A stretch of DNA of 64,000 bases from Sphingobium yanoikuyae (lineage in GTDB: Bacteria > Pseudomonadota > Alphaproteobacteria > Sphingomonadales > Sphingomonadaceae), in the NCBI RefSeq assembly GCF_013001025.1, contig NZ_CP053021.1, positions 682,001-746,000 on the forward strand, written 5' to 3'. Position 1 is the first letter of the stretch; each line of letters begins with the position of its first letter. Shown here piece by piece: positions 25,804 to 33,499 of the stretch. The translations under genes and the position numbers were made by a program. Under the pieces are notes generated by a model. It saw only the letters and a program-made list of their open reading frames with translations, was not told where the DNA came from and ran no database searches.

Positions 25804-26562
25804 GTGAGCGACCATATCGCCATCATCGAGACGAACGGCGTGCTCGAAATCCATATCGACCGGCCCGACAAGAAGAATGCACTGACCGGGCCGATGTACC
25901 GGACGATGACGGCGGCGCTTGCCGATGCGTCGAGCCGGCCGGAGATTGGCGTGGTGCTGTTCGCGGGGCGGGGCGACGCCTTTTGCGCCGGCAATGACCT
26001 CAAGGACTTCATGGCCGGTCCGGAGGGCGGCGCTGCCGCCTTCGACTTCATCAGCGCCATCGCTGCCTTCGACAAGCCGATCGTCGCGGCAGTGCAGGGG
26101 CTGGCCGTGGGCGTCGGCACCACCATGCTGTTCCATTGCGACCTGGTCTATGCTGCGCCCGACGCGCGTTTCGTCATGCCCTTCGTCAATCTGGGCATCG
26201 TGCCGGAGGCCGGCTCCAGCCTGCTCGCGCCCGCCATCATGGGCCATGCCAGGGCGGCCGCGATGCTGATGCTGGGCGAACCGATGGATGCGGAAGGGGC
26301 GGATCGCGCCGGTTTCGTGACGGCGATCGTGACAGGGGAGGCGCTGCTCGACCATGCCCGCGCCAAGGCGGCGGCGTTGATGGCCAAGCCGCCCCAGGCG
26401 CTGATGGCGACGCGCCGGCTGATGAAGGGCGATCCCGCCGCCTTGCAGGCCCGGATCGCGGAGGAAGCCCGGCTGTTCCGCGAAGCACTGGCCTCGCCCG
26501 AGGCGCAGGAGGCGTTCATGGCCTTTTTCGAAAAGCGCGCGCCGGTCTTCAAGCGGGCCTGA
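25804..26562 (+). CDS. Enoyl-CoA hydratase/isomerase family protein
   Basis: A crotonase-fold enzyme of 252 residues acting on acyl-CoA thioesters. IDRPDKKNALTGPMY near residue 20 and the oxyanion-hole segments FAGRGDAFCAGNDLKDF (residues 55-71) and GLAVGVGTTMLFHCD (residues 100-114) are typical. The later NLGIVPEAGSSLLAP carries a Glu at a catalytic position. The start is a GTG at 25804 with GGGAGAG 7 bases upstream; the frame is open further upstream but without support. Hydratase or isomerase cannot be decided. It converges on the DMT transporter gene. Confidence 0.88.
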   Translation: MSDHIAIIETNGVLEIHIDRPDKKNALTGPMYRTMTAALADASSRPEIGVVLFAGRGDAFCAGNDLKDFMAGPEGGAAAFDFISAIAAFDKPIVAAVQGLAVGVGTTMLFHCDLVYAAPDARFVMPFVNLGIVPEAGSSLLAPAIMGHARAAAMLMLGEPMDAEGADRAGFVTAIVTGEALLDHARAKAAALMAKPPQALMATRRLMKGDPAALQARIAEEARLFREALASPEAQEAFMAFFEKRAPVFKRA

Positions 26563-26586
26563 TCGAAGCGCGGCCGGGGGAAGGGA

Positions 26587-27489
26587 TCAGTCCTTGCCCC
26601 GGCGCTCGAACTTCAGTTCGCTCACGATCACGGCGGCGATGATCAGCAGCGCGCCGGCCAGCGCCGTGGCGGGCTGGCGGTCGCCCGCGATCCGGCCCAA
26701 TATCCCGGCCCAGACCGGCTCGCCGGCATAGATCAGGGTCGCGCGGGTCGGCGATACGGTGCGCTGCGCCCAGTTCATCACGAACTGGATCAGCGCCGTC
26801 ATCGCGCCCAGGCCACAGGCCGACAGGATCACCGTCCAGGAAAAGGGCGGGATCGCCTCACCCATCGGCGCCATCAGGCCGAAGGCGAGCAGCGACGTGA
26901 CCGCCAGTTGCACCAGCGTGACGCGGGCAATGTCGACCTTGCCGGCCCACAGGCTGATGAAGATGATTTCCAGCGCGATTGCCAAGGTGCTGATGAGCGT
27001 CAGCGCCTCGCCCTTGCCCAGCGACAGCCCTTCGCGCGGGGCGGCGATCAGGATCAGGCCGGCAAAGGCCAGCGCGACGCCGACCCAGCTGGTCCAGCGC
27101 GGTCGCCGCCGCAATATCGCCCATTGGAGGATCGGCACCAGCGGCACATAGGCGGCGGTGATGAAGGCCGATGTGCTGCTGGATATGGTCTGCAGCGCCC
27201 AGGTCTGGAGCGTGTAGCCACAGAAGATGCCAAGGCCGATCATCGACCCGGCCAGCAGTTCGCGCGCCGTCAGGCCGCGCATCACCGGCCAGGCGAGCGG
27301 CAGCGCGAGCAGCGCCGCCGTGCCGAAGCGCATCCCCACGAAGAAGAGCGGCCCGCTCTGCTGCATGGCATGATGCACGATCAGGAAGGTCGCGCCCCAC
27401 AGCACGGTGATCCCGATCAGCGCGAGTTCGGGACGGCCGATCATCAGCCGGGGCGCAGGGCTCTTGTCGAGGGCGGCATTGTGCAACAT
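26587..27489 (-). CDS. DMT/EamA family transporter
   Basis: About 300 residues with 10 membrane helices in two EamA repeats (first: ITVLWGATFLIVHHAM; second: LTLISTLAIALEIIFISLWAG, in part). The family exports amino acids, metabolites or drugs. The frame is open far upstream, but the divergent regulator starts at 27505. I chose the ATG at 27489 (MLHNAALDKS); ATGs at 27498 and 27444 are also possible and none has a clear ribosome site. The close divergence from an XRE-cupin regulator suggests that regulator controls it. Confidence 0.85.
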   Translation of the reverse strand: MLHNAALDKSPAPRLMIGRPELALIGITVLWGATFLIVHHAMQQSGPLFFVGMRFGTAALLALPLAWPVMRGLTARELLAGSMIGLGIFCGYTLQTWALQTISSSTSAFITAAYVPLVPILQWAILRRRPRWTSWVGVALAFAGLILIAAPREGLSLGKGEALTLISTLAIALEIIFISLWAGKVDIARVTLVQLAVTSLLAFGLMAPMGEAIPPFSWTVILSACGLGAMTALIQFVMNWAQRTVSPTRATLIYAGEPVWAGILGRIAGDRQPATALAGALLIIAAVIVSELKFERRGKD

Positions 27490-27520
27490 AATGCACATCG
27501 CGTTATGAGCAATATATTGC
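27480..27520. promoter_or_regulatory. Candidate operator between DMT transporter and XRE-cupin gene
   Basis: Two palindromes lie across the divergent starts: TGTGCA-ACATAA-TGCACA (27480-27497) and the perfect 12-base GCAATATATTGC (27509-27520). The second overlaps codons 2-6 of the regulator, the first overlaps the transporter start. That is a good position for autoregulation. Confidence 0.5.
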
Positions 27521-28083
27521 ACAGTCAAGTCGAAGTCCCGCGCCCGGACGTTCTTTCCCATGTCGCGGGCAATATCCGCCGCTTGCGCGCCGCCAAGGGG
27601 CTGAGCCAGGATGCGCTGGCCAGCGCGGCCGGAGTCAGCCGACGCATGCTGGTCGGGATCGAGAGCGGGGAGGCCAATGTCAGCCTGTCGACGCTCGACC
27701 GGCTGGCGCAGGCGCTGGACGTCAGTTTCTCCCATGTCGTGCGCGCGCCCGACATGCCCGACAATAGCCGGATCGATACCCTCGCCTGGCAGGGCGAGGA
27801 TGCGCATAGCCGCGCCACCCTGCTCGGCACCGTGCCCGCCGCGCGCGAGGCGGAGCTATGGACCTGGTCGCTGGCGCCGGGCGACCGCTACCCGGCCGAG
27901 GCGGACGCCGCCAACTGGCACGAGATGCTCTATGTGGTGGAAGGCGTTCTGACGGTCGAGATGGATGTCGGCACGCGCACGATCGCGGCGGGCGACTTCC
28001 TCATCTTCAGCAGCGACCGCCCCTATGTCTTCGTCAATCGCGGAACCGACCTGCTGCGCTTCGTGCGCAACGTGGTGTTTTAG
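27505..28083 (+). CDS. XRE family regulator with C-terminal cupin domain
   Basis: A 192-residue protein. The N-terminal Cro/CI helix-turn-helix is VAGNIRRLRAAKGLSQDALA then AGVSRRMLVGIESGEANVSL, and the C-terminal cupin_2 barrel includes NWHEMLYVVEGVLTVEMD and GDFLIFSSDRPYVF. The cupin probably senses a small metabolite. Such XRE-cupin proteins commonly control an adjacent transporter, here the divergent EamA gene. The ATG at 27505 is only 15 bases from the transporter start and has almost no room for a ribosome site, so a leaderless message is possible. Confidence 0.88.
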   Translation: MSNILHSQVEVPRPDVLSHVAGNIRRLRAAKGLSQDALASAAGVSRRMLVGIESGEANVSLSTLDRLAQALDVSFSHVVRAPDMPDNSRIDTLAWQGEDAHSRATLLGTVPAAREAELWTWSLAPGDRYPAEADAANWHEMLYVVEGVLTVEMDVGTRTIAAGDFLIFSSDRPYVFVNRGTDLLRFVRNVVF

Positions 28084-28117
28084 GCGGCGCGGACGAATGG
28101 CCGGGATCGGTGGGGGC

Positions 28118-28250
28118 TGCCATTCCCCTCCCGTAAACGGGGGGGGAAGCGAGACTTAGGCGCGAAGCGCATTAGTCGCAGCGGGGTGGGCTTGCGCGCC
28201 GTCCAGCCCACCCCCTAACCCCCTCCCGCTTGCGGGAGGGGGAACAGGTC
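28118..28250. repeat. Intergenic GC-rich palindromic repeat
   Basis: Contains CCCCTCCCGTAAACGGGGGGGG and later CCCCCTCCCGCTTGCGGGAGGG, two G/C stem-loops linked by GCGCGAAGCGCATTAGTCGC and AGCCCACCCCCTAACC. This mosaic of short palindromes is typical of non-coding repeats in sphingomonads. It fills most of the 224-base gap before the DMP19 gene. Confidence 0.6.
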
Positions 28251-28307
28251 CGCTTCTGGCCGTTTGCCGGTCGGTAGAAGAGCGAGCGACGGCGAGGGAT
28301 ATGCGAG

Positions 28308-28760
28308 ATGCAACAAGATTACTGGCATATGATCGAGCCCTTCTGGGAAGCGATCAACGTTGATGAGGATGGGGAGGCCTATCTGGTAAGCGTTGCCGAT
28401 ATTCCGACCGCTCTCGTTCATTTGCATGCGGCCCATTTGGCGCAGTCGGAGATATGTAACGGGGGCTTTGCGCAGTTTTTCCAGAACTATGGCGGTGTTT
28501 TGGCGCCCGAGGCCGCCGCAGGTTTCGCCGTCATGGGGATGACTTCGACTGCAAAAATCCTTGCAGAGGCGAGCCAGATGTTAGGCACGCCCTATCCTAG
28601 AGACTGGCGGGCCAGACACACACAACTGGACGCCATACCAGTCGAAAAATTCGATCGGTTTGACTCACAGTTCTACGATCTTATCGAGACAGAAGCCGAT
28701 GGCTTTCAATGTGCCGCAAACCGATTTGCGCAAAAGTTGAGGCAGCAAGGCCCTGCGTAG
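28308..28760 (+). CDS. DMP19 family protein (DUF4375)
   Basis: A 150-residue protein. The block LAQSEICNGGFAQFFQNYGG (residues 45-64) is the DMP19/DUF4375 signature. The family is named after a Neisseria DNA mimic that binds a transcription factor, but most members are uncharacterised, and I do not infer DNA mimicry here. Codon use is less GC-rich than that of its neighbours, which fits acquisition. It starts 58 bases after a repeat block and is followed by a tetranucleotide microsatellite. Confidence 0.8.
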   Translation: MQQDYWHMIEPFWEAINVDEDGEAYLVSVADIPTALVHLHAAHLAQSEICNGGFAQFFQNYGGVLAPEAAAGFAVMGMTSTAKILAEASQMLGTPYPRDWRARHTQLDAIPVEKFDRFDSQFYDLIETEADGFQCAANRFAQKLRQQGPA

Positions 28761-28815
28761 ACCAATAGCATGGATTTCTGACTGCTGGTCAACTCTCCAG
28801 GGGATGAGCAACTAT

Positions 28816-28856
<41 letters not shown>

Positions 28857-29156
28857 GATAAGCCGATAATCGGAGATCGGCTGATCCTGGTCGTTCGGAA
28901 GCGGAAAGCTGCACGTCTGCATTTGGAGATTGGAAATCGGCGGATGAACGGCAATTTTTGATCGAAATCCGACACTCCCCACAGGCGTCATCCTGACGAA
29001 AGTCAGGATTCATTCTGCACTACGCCAGATAGGGAGCGCTGAAGCGATCCCGGATCAAGCCGGGCCTGAGCCTGTCGAAGGGGCCGGGATGACGAAGATG
29101 GAAATGGCAACGCCCAGTCGCGTCCAGGCCGCCCGGATATAGCCTCGCGGCCTGAG

Positions 29157-29184
29157 GCCGGGCCTCCCCATGGGGAGGCCCGGC
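29157..29184 (-). terminator. Perfect 28-base palindrome after lipoprotein gene
   Basis: Arms GCCGGGCCTCCCC (29157-29169) and GGGGAGGCCCGGC (29172-29184) separated by AT. It lies 5 bases beyond the lipoprotein stop. There is no U-run, so it may end or stabilise the transcript rather than be a classical terminator. Confidence 0.5.
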
Positions 29185-29189
29185 ACGTC

Positions 29190-29513
29190 TCAATGGCTGT
29201 CGTTGCGCAGATCCTTGCCGGCCCGCTCCAGCGAGGCACCGACATCCTGCTTGGCTTCCTTGCCCTCGCGCTTGGCATCGTCGGCCGCCCGGTCGGTCGC
29301 GGCGCCGATCCGGTCCGCGCCATTGTCGATTGCGGCGCCCGCGCGGTCGAGGCCGTTGTCGATCTTCGCGCCGGCATCGTCGACGGCGTTGCTGACGTCA
29401 TTGCCGATCGCGGAGCCGGCATTTTCCAGATTGTCCGATGCCTTTTCCGAACAGGCGGACAGGCTCAGGCCCAGGGCGGACAGGGCCGTGATGGCCAGAA
29501 GGGGTGCGCGCAT
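29190..29513 (-). CDS. Small repetitive lipoprotein
   Basis: A 107-residue protein with a lipoprotein signal peptide ending LSLSAC (lipid-modified Cys21). The mature part is a run of degenerate 10-11 residue units (SAIGNDVSNAVDDAG, AKIDNGLDRAG, AAIDNGADRIG, AATDRAADDA), Ala/Asp-rich and amphipathic, like LEA or apolipoprotein-type helices. It is probably a periplasmic helical lipoprotein linked to envelope stability, but the function is unknown. No TM segment beyond the signal. It is monocistronic with a palindrome after its stop. Confidence 0.75.
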   Translation of the reverse strand: MRAPLLAITALSALGLSLSACSEKASDNLENAGSAIGNDVSNAVDDAGAKIDNGLDRAGAAIDNGADRIGAATDRAADDAKREGKEAKQDVGASLERAGKDLRNDSH

Positions 29514-29597
29514 GATGTCTCCTCATTGCGTTGGCAAGGCTTAGGCAGCGCCGCATCATATCTGACGCGGCGCTGCCAAATTCCTTGTTGTCGCATC

Positions 29598-29642
29598 GTT
29601 CTAAGCGGAAAATCGGTTCCCACTTTTCCGCACGACGCTCCT
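29598..29642. repeat. Widespread alphaproteobacterial intergenic hairpin motif
   Basis: GCGGAAAA (29605-29612) and TTTTCCGC (29624-29631) enclose CGGTTCCCAC. I recognise this AAATCGGTTCCCACTTTTCC motif as a recurrent intergenic repeat in alphaproteobacteria. It lies between the MarR and lipoprotein genes. Confidence 0.55.
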
Positions 29643-29682
29643 AAAAGCGCGGCAGCGGCCATAAGGTTGCGTGCTTTCGCGA

Positions 29683-30192
29683 TCAGCCGCCGCTGAGGCC
29701 GAACACCATCGACCGGTCGGCATCGGGGATCAGACCCTCCATCACCCGCCAGAAACCGGTGACGGACCCCTGTCCGGCCTGGGCATAGGCGGCCGCCATC
29801 TTCTCGCGCAGGGCGCGGAAAAGCTCGGCTTCCAGCGCGCGGCCGGCGGGGCTGAGGCGCAGCAGTTTCTGCCGCCGGTCGCTGCTGCCGGGCCGGGTCT
29901 CGATATAGCCGCGCTCGATCAGGTCATTGAGCACCCGGCCGAGCGATTGCTTGGTGATCGCCAGCAGGCGCAGCAGATCCTTCACCGTCAGGTCGGGCTG
30001 GCGCGAGATGAAATAGAGGGCGCGGTGGTGGGCGCGGCCCAGCCCCTGCGCCGCCAGCCCCTCGTCGATCGAGCGGGTGAGCGCGGAATAGCCGAAATAG
30101 AGCATCTCGATGCCGCGCCGGATTTCGTCCTCGCGCAGGAACAGCGGCGAAGCCGGTGCGATCTGGCTGGGCGAGGGGGCTTGGACGGACAT
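29683..30192 (-). CDS. MarR family transcriptional regulator
   Basis: A 169-residue winged-helix regulator. GRAHHRALYFISRQPDLTVKDLLRLL, KQSLGRVLNDLIERGYIETRPGSSDRRQKLL (recognition helix plus wing, with the conserved DRR) and LSPAGRALEAELF are typical MarR blocks. The ligand is unknown. There is no divergent target gene directly upstream; tRNA-Gln follows in the other direction. Confidence 0.87.
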   Translation of the reverse strand: MSVQAPSPSQIAPASPLFLREDEIRRGIEMLYFGYSALTRSIDEGLAAQGLGRAHHRALYFISRQPDLTVKDLLRLLAITKQSLGRVLNDLIERGYIETRPGSSDRRQKLLRLSPAGRALEAELFRALREKMAAAYAQAGQGSVTGFWRVMEGLIPDADRSMVFGLSGG

Positions 30193-30354
30193 CGGCGCGG
30201 GTTTCCGGCTGGAGGGGAGGGGGCGTGGCGTTGATCCCTAAGATGGGTTGGGCGGGAAGGAAAGGGAAAGGCGAAGTCCATCGTCAGGAGGGCTTTTCTT
30301 TCGTGCATCAGCCGCTATATGGCGGTCCCGCGCTGACTTGGATCGGCGCATTGC

Positions 30355-30429
30355 TGGGGCGTCGCCAAGCGGTAAGGCAGCGGCTTTTGATGCCGCCATG
30401 CGCAGGTTCGAATCCTGCCGCCCCAGCCA
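30355..30429 (+). tRNA. tRNA-Gln (TTG anticodon)
   Basis: A 75-nt cloverleaf with CCA encoded. The acceptor stem TGGGGCG pairs with CGCCCCA, the D arm is GCCAAGCGGTAAGGC, the anticodon arm is GCGGC-TTTTGAT-GCCGC (anticodon TTG), and the T arm has GGTTCGAATCC. Identity follows from the anticodon. No integrase is found next to it. Confidence 0.95.
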
Positions 30430-30618
30430 TAATTTTCGGTATCCGACGCCGCGTCGCTTTCCTTGCTTCCGGTTTCCGTTTCGGCATCTTCCGTCGGTAT
30501 GCCTTGGGCGTCGAGCCGGCAGCGGGACTGCCGATACTCATTCCATGTCTTGGCGAAGACCGATGTTTCGACTAGGGCATCATCGATGCGCCGGTTCATG
30601 TTGGTGCATTGCATAACT
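30430..30618. other. Spacer between tRNA-Gln and the cobalamin riboswitch
   Basis: About 190 bases without a supported gene. A 99-codon minus-strand frame runs through it and across the tRNA (30315-30614), but reading through a tRNA antisense is a known artefact. The cob operon promoter must lie here; I see no convincing -35/-10 pair. Confidence 0.45.
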
Positions 30619-30805
30619 GACGCCGGTGTTCCGCAAGGAACTTAATCGGGAATGCGGTGCGGGGGCCTTGCCCCTTATTCCGTGGCTGTCCCTGCAACTG
30701 TAAGCGGATAGCGCGATGCACGAGCCCGTGAGGGCAGCCACTGGACAGAGCGTCCGGGAAGGCTTGCATCCCGCAACGACCCGCGAGCCAGGAGACCTGC
30801 CGGCG
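30619..30805 (+). ncRNA. Cobalamin riboswitch (AdoCbl class)
   Basis: The leader of the cob operon. Visible elements are the P1-side GCCGGTGTTCCG..GGAA, GGGAATGCGGTG (L2/P3 region), the conserved CCCTGCAACTGTAAGC core, GCCACTGG, GGGAAGGC, and the B12 box AGCCAGGAGACCTGCC near the 3' end. Riboswitches of this class repress downstream genes when adenosylcobalamin is bound. cobG begins about 195 bases after its end, an unusually long leader. Confidence 0.95.
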
Positions 30806-30999
30806 TTTCGGTCGCTCTTGTCCTGACCCAGGGGTTGGTCATGGCACGGTCTCTCTTCCGTCTGGGCGGCGAAGCGTGTGGCTGGGGCTGCACGGCCGCG
30901 TGGTGTCGGGCGCCTGTCGCGCCTGCCTGCCGCCTCGCGCCGACCGGCGATGCCGGCAAGCCCTGCCTGGTTGCGTCCCGGCGCGCGGAGGATGTGCCT
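30806..30999 (+). other. Leader between riboswitch and cobG
   Basis: About 195 bases. It is open in frame with cobG from an ATG at 30841 (MARSLFRLGG), which would add a Cys-rich, Ala/Pro-rich stretch with no recognised domain. A CCGGC-GAT-GCCGG hairpin lies near 30945. It could hold the riboswitch expression platform. Confidence 0.45.
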
Positions 31000-32151
31000 G
31001 TGAGCCAGACCGGCGCGGGCAGTGATAGGGCGACCGCGAACCATGCGGTAGCCCACGGGCCGGCCGTTCGGGGCTGGTGTCCCGATGCCTGGCGCCCGAT
31101 GGCGGCGGGCGACGGGCTGATCGTGCGCGTGAAGCCGCGCCTCGGTCGTCTTTCGGCCGACGATCTGGCGGCGCTGGGCGAAGCGGCGATCGCCCATGGC
31201 AACGGCCTGATCGACATGACCCGGCGCGCCAATCTCCAGATCCGCGGCGTGCGCGACGAAAGCTGGCGCCCCTTGCTCGACCGCCTGCTCGACCTTGGCC
31301 TGGTGGACCGCGATGCCCGGCGCGAGGGCGCGCGCATGATGATGGTCGCGCCAGACTGGCGGGCGGGCGACGACAGCCATCGCATCGCCAGCCAGTTGCT
31401 TGATCGCCTGGACGAATTGCCGGACTTGCCGGGCAAGATGGGCTTCGTGATTGATGCCGGCGCCGCGCCGCTCCTGTCCGGCGAAGCGGGGGATTTTCGC
31501 ATCGAGCGGGCGCGGGACGGCGGCCTGATCTTGCGTGCGGAGGGGCGGGCACAAGGCGTGCCGGTGGACAGCGGCGGCGAAGTGGATGCGCTGCTCGCGC
31601 TCGCCCGATGGTTCGTGGAGAGCGACGGCGCGCGCGCGGGGCGCATGGCCCGGCATGATGCGCCCCTGCCGGATTGGGCAACGGGCAGGGCAGAGGCCGC
31701 GTCGCCGCGCCCGCGACTGGTCCCCGGCGCATGGGATGGCGGCATGGCCTATGGTCTCTCGTTCGGTCGGATCGACGCGCGGCATCTTCTCGACGCGCCG
31801 GCCATGCGGCTGACCCCATGGCGCATGCTGCTGGCCGAAGGGCAGGTGCCCGGCCTGTCCGCCGACGCTGCCGATACGCTCATGCATGTGGAGGCCTGCC
31901 CCGGCGCACCTGCCTGTCCGCAGGCGAGCGTGGAGACCCGCGACCTCGCCCGCCGGCTGGCGCCCCATGTGGCGGGCCGCCTTCATGTCTCCGGCTGCGC
32001 CAAGGGCTGCGCCTGTTCGATGCCGGCCGACATCGTGCTGACGGGGCGGGACGGGCGCTACGACCTTGCCTTCCATGCCCGCGCAGGATCGGCGCCCGAC
32101 CGTCCTGACCTCACCGCCACCGACCTTCTTGCCCATTTCGGAGCCTGTTGA
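31000..32151 (+). CDS. cobG: Precorrin-3B synthase
   Basis: CobG uses O2 and a [4Fe-4S] cluster to convert precorrin-3A to precorrin-3B, the ring-contraction step of the aerobic pathway. The 383-residue protein has nitrite/sulfite reductase ferredoxin-like half-domains (N-terminal WCPDAWRPMAAGDGLIVRVK; RRANLQIRG) and the cluster cysteines EACPGAPACPQA and SGCAKGCACS (C-x5-C and C-x3-C). I chose the GTG at 31000, which has GGAGG 9 bases upstream. The frame is open to 30835, adding a Cys-rich extension without homology. The stop overlaps the cobH ATG by one base. Confidence 0.9.
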   Translation: MSQTGAGSDRATANHAVAHGPAVRGWCPDAWRPMAAGDGLIVRVKPRLGRLSADDLAALGEAAIAHGNGLIDMTRRANLQIRGVRDESWRPLLDRLLDLGLVDRDARREGARMMMVAPDWRAGDDSHRIASQLLDRLDELPDLPGKMGFVIDAGAAPLLSGEAGDFRIERARDGGLILRAEGRAQGVPVDSGGEVDALLALARWFVESDGARAGRMARHDAPLPDWATGRAEAASPRPRLVPGAWDGGMAYGLSFGRIDARHLLDAPAMRLTPWRMLLAEGQVPGLSADAADTLMHVEACPGAPACPQASVETRDLARRLAPHVAGRLHVSGCAKGCACSMPADIVLTGRDGRYDLAFHARAGSAPDRPDLTATDLLAHFGAC

Positions 32152-32780
32152 TGCCCCATGATTATGAGAGGGACGGCGCGGCAATCTATCGCCAGTCCTT
32201 CGCCACCATCCGCGCCGAAGCCGACCTCGGGCGCTTTGCTGCCGAGGAGGAGCCGGTCGCCGTGCGCATGATCCATGCTGCGGGCATGGTGGACCTTGCG
32301 GGCCATATCCGCTTTTCGCCGGGCTTTGCAGCGGCGGCGCGGCAGGCCCTGGCCGCAGGGGCGCCGGTGCTGTGCGATGCGCGCATGGTGTCGGAAGGGG
32401 TCACGCGCGCGCGACTGCCCGCCGACAATGCCGTGCTCTGCACCTTGCACGAGATCGCCGTGCCGGACATGGCGCGGGCGATGGGCAATACCCGGTCCGC
32501 CGCCGCGCTGGAACTGTGGCGGCCGCATCTTGCCGGGGCACTGGTTGCCATCGGCAATGCGCCCACGGCGCTGTTCCACCTGCTCGACATGCTGGAGGAT
32601 CCGGCCTGTCCGCGCCCCGCGGCGATCATCGGCTGCCCGGTCGGCTTCGTCGGCGCGGCGGAATCCAAGGCGGCACTGTGGGCGGCGCAGCCCGTGCCCT
32701 GCTGCGTCGTCGACGGCCGGCTGGGTGGCAGCGCAATCACGGTTGCGGCGATCAACGCGCTGGCGAGCCGCGCGGAATGA
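32151..32780 (+). CDS. cobH: Precorrin-8X methylmutase
   Basis: CobH moves the C11 methyl to C12, turning precorrin-8X into hydrogenobyrinic acid. The 209-residue protein starts MPHDYERDGAAIYRQSFATI (Y-x-R-D-G..IYxxSF family opening) and contains RMIHAAGMVDLA (with the catalytic His) and IGNAPTALFHLLDML, ending in GCPVGFVGAAESK. The ATG at 32151 overlaps the cobG stop as TGATG. Its own stop overlaps cobI by 4 bases. Confidence 0.96.
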   Translation: MPHDYERDGAAIYRQSFATIRAEADLGRFAAEEEPVAVRMIHAAGMVDLAGHIRFSPGFAAAARQALAAGAPVLCDARMVSEGVTRARLPADNAVLCTLHEIAVPDMARAMGNTRSAAALELWRPHLAGALVAIGNAPTALFHLLDMLEDPACPRPAAIIGCPVGFVGAAESKAALWAAQPVPCCVVDGRLGGSAITVAAINALASRAE

Positions 32781-33499
32781 GCGGCACCGTCTATGGCGTG
32801 GGCCTTGGCCCCGGCGCGCAGGACTTGCTGAGCGTGCGCGCCGACCGGCTGGTGCGGGGGGGACGGCATGTCGCCTATTTCCGCAAGGCCGGCCGACCGG
32901 GGCAGGCGCGCCGCATCGCGCAGGGCATGTTGCGGGACGATGCAATCGAACTGGCGATGGAATATCCGGTGACGACCGAAATTCCGGTCACCGATCCGCG
33001 CTATAACGACTGCCTTGCCGCCTTCTATGCCGACTGCACCGGCCGGCTGCTGGCGATCGCGGAGGCGGGGGAGGATGTGGTCGTCTTGTGCGAGGGCGAT
33101 CCCTTTTTCTACGGCTCCTTCATGCATTTGCACAGTCGGCTGTCGGGGCTGGTCCCGGTCGAAGTGGTCCCCGGCATCATGGGCATGTCGGGGGCGTGGA
33201 ATGCGACCGGCCTGCCGATCACCTGGGGGGACGATGTGCTGACCGTGGCGATGGCAACCCTGCCGGAAGAGGAACTGGTCCGCCGCATCCGCGATACCGA
33301 CGCGCTGGTGGTGATGAAGATCGGCCGGCACCTCGCCAAGCTGCGCCGTGCGGTGGCGGCGGCCGGGCGCAGCGATGAAGCATGGCTGGTCGAACATGCC
33401 GCCATGCCGGAACAGCGCGTGACCCGGCTGGCCGATGTCGACAGGGTCACGCCCTATTTCTCGATCCTGCTGATCCACGGACAGGGGCGCCGGCCATGA
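32777..33499 (+). CDS. cobI: Precorrin-2 C20-methyltransferase
   Basis: CobI transfers a methyl from SAM to C20 of precorrin-2, giving precorrin-3A. The 240-residue SAM-dependent tetrapyrrole methylase starts with GVGLGPGAQDLLSVRA (P-loop-like GxGxGxxxLLT motif), has VVLCEGDPFFYGSF near residue 100 (the CEGDPxxYG signature of CobI/CbiL) and EVVPGIMGMSGAWNATG next to it. Four-base overlaps join it to cobH and cobJ. Confidence 0.96.
   Translation: MSGTVYGVGLGPGAQDLLSVRADRLVRGGRHVAYFRKAGRPGQARRIAQGMLRDDAIELAMEYPVTTEIPVTDPRYNDCLAAFYADCTGRLLAIAEAGEDVVVLCEGDPFFYGSFMHLHSRLSGLVPVEVVPGIMGMSGAWNATGLPITWGDDVLTVAMATLPEEELVRRIRDTDALVVMKIGRHLAKLRRAVAAAGRSDEAWLVEHAAMPEQRVTRLADVDRVTPYFSILLIHGQGRRP

Noticed and set aside
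30315..30614. 99-codon minus-strand frame across tRNA-Gln
   Set aside because: Reading antisense through a tRNA gives the familiar GWGGRIRTC-type artefact. The remaining part has no integrase or other motif.
30355..30618. Genomic-island integration site at tRNA-Gln
   Set aside because: There is no integrase and no second copy of the tRNA 3' end in the window. The cob operon that follows is core-like.
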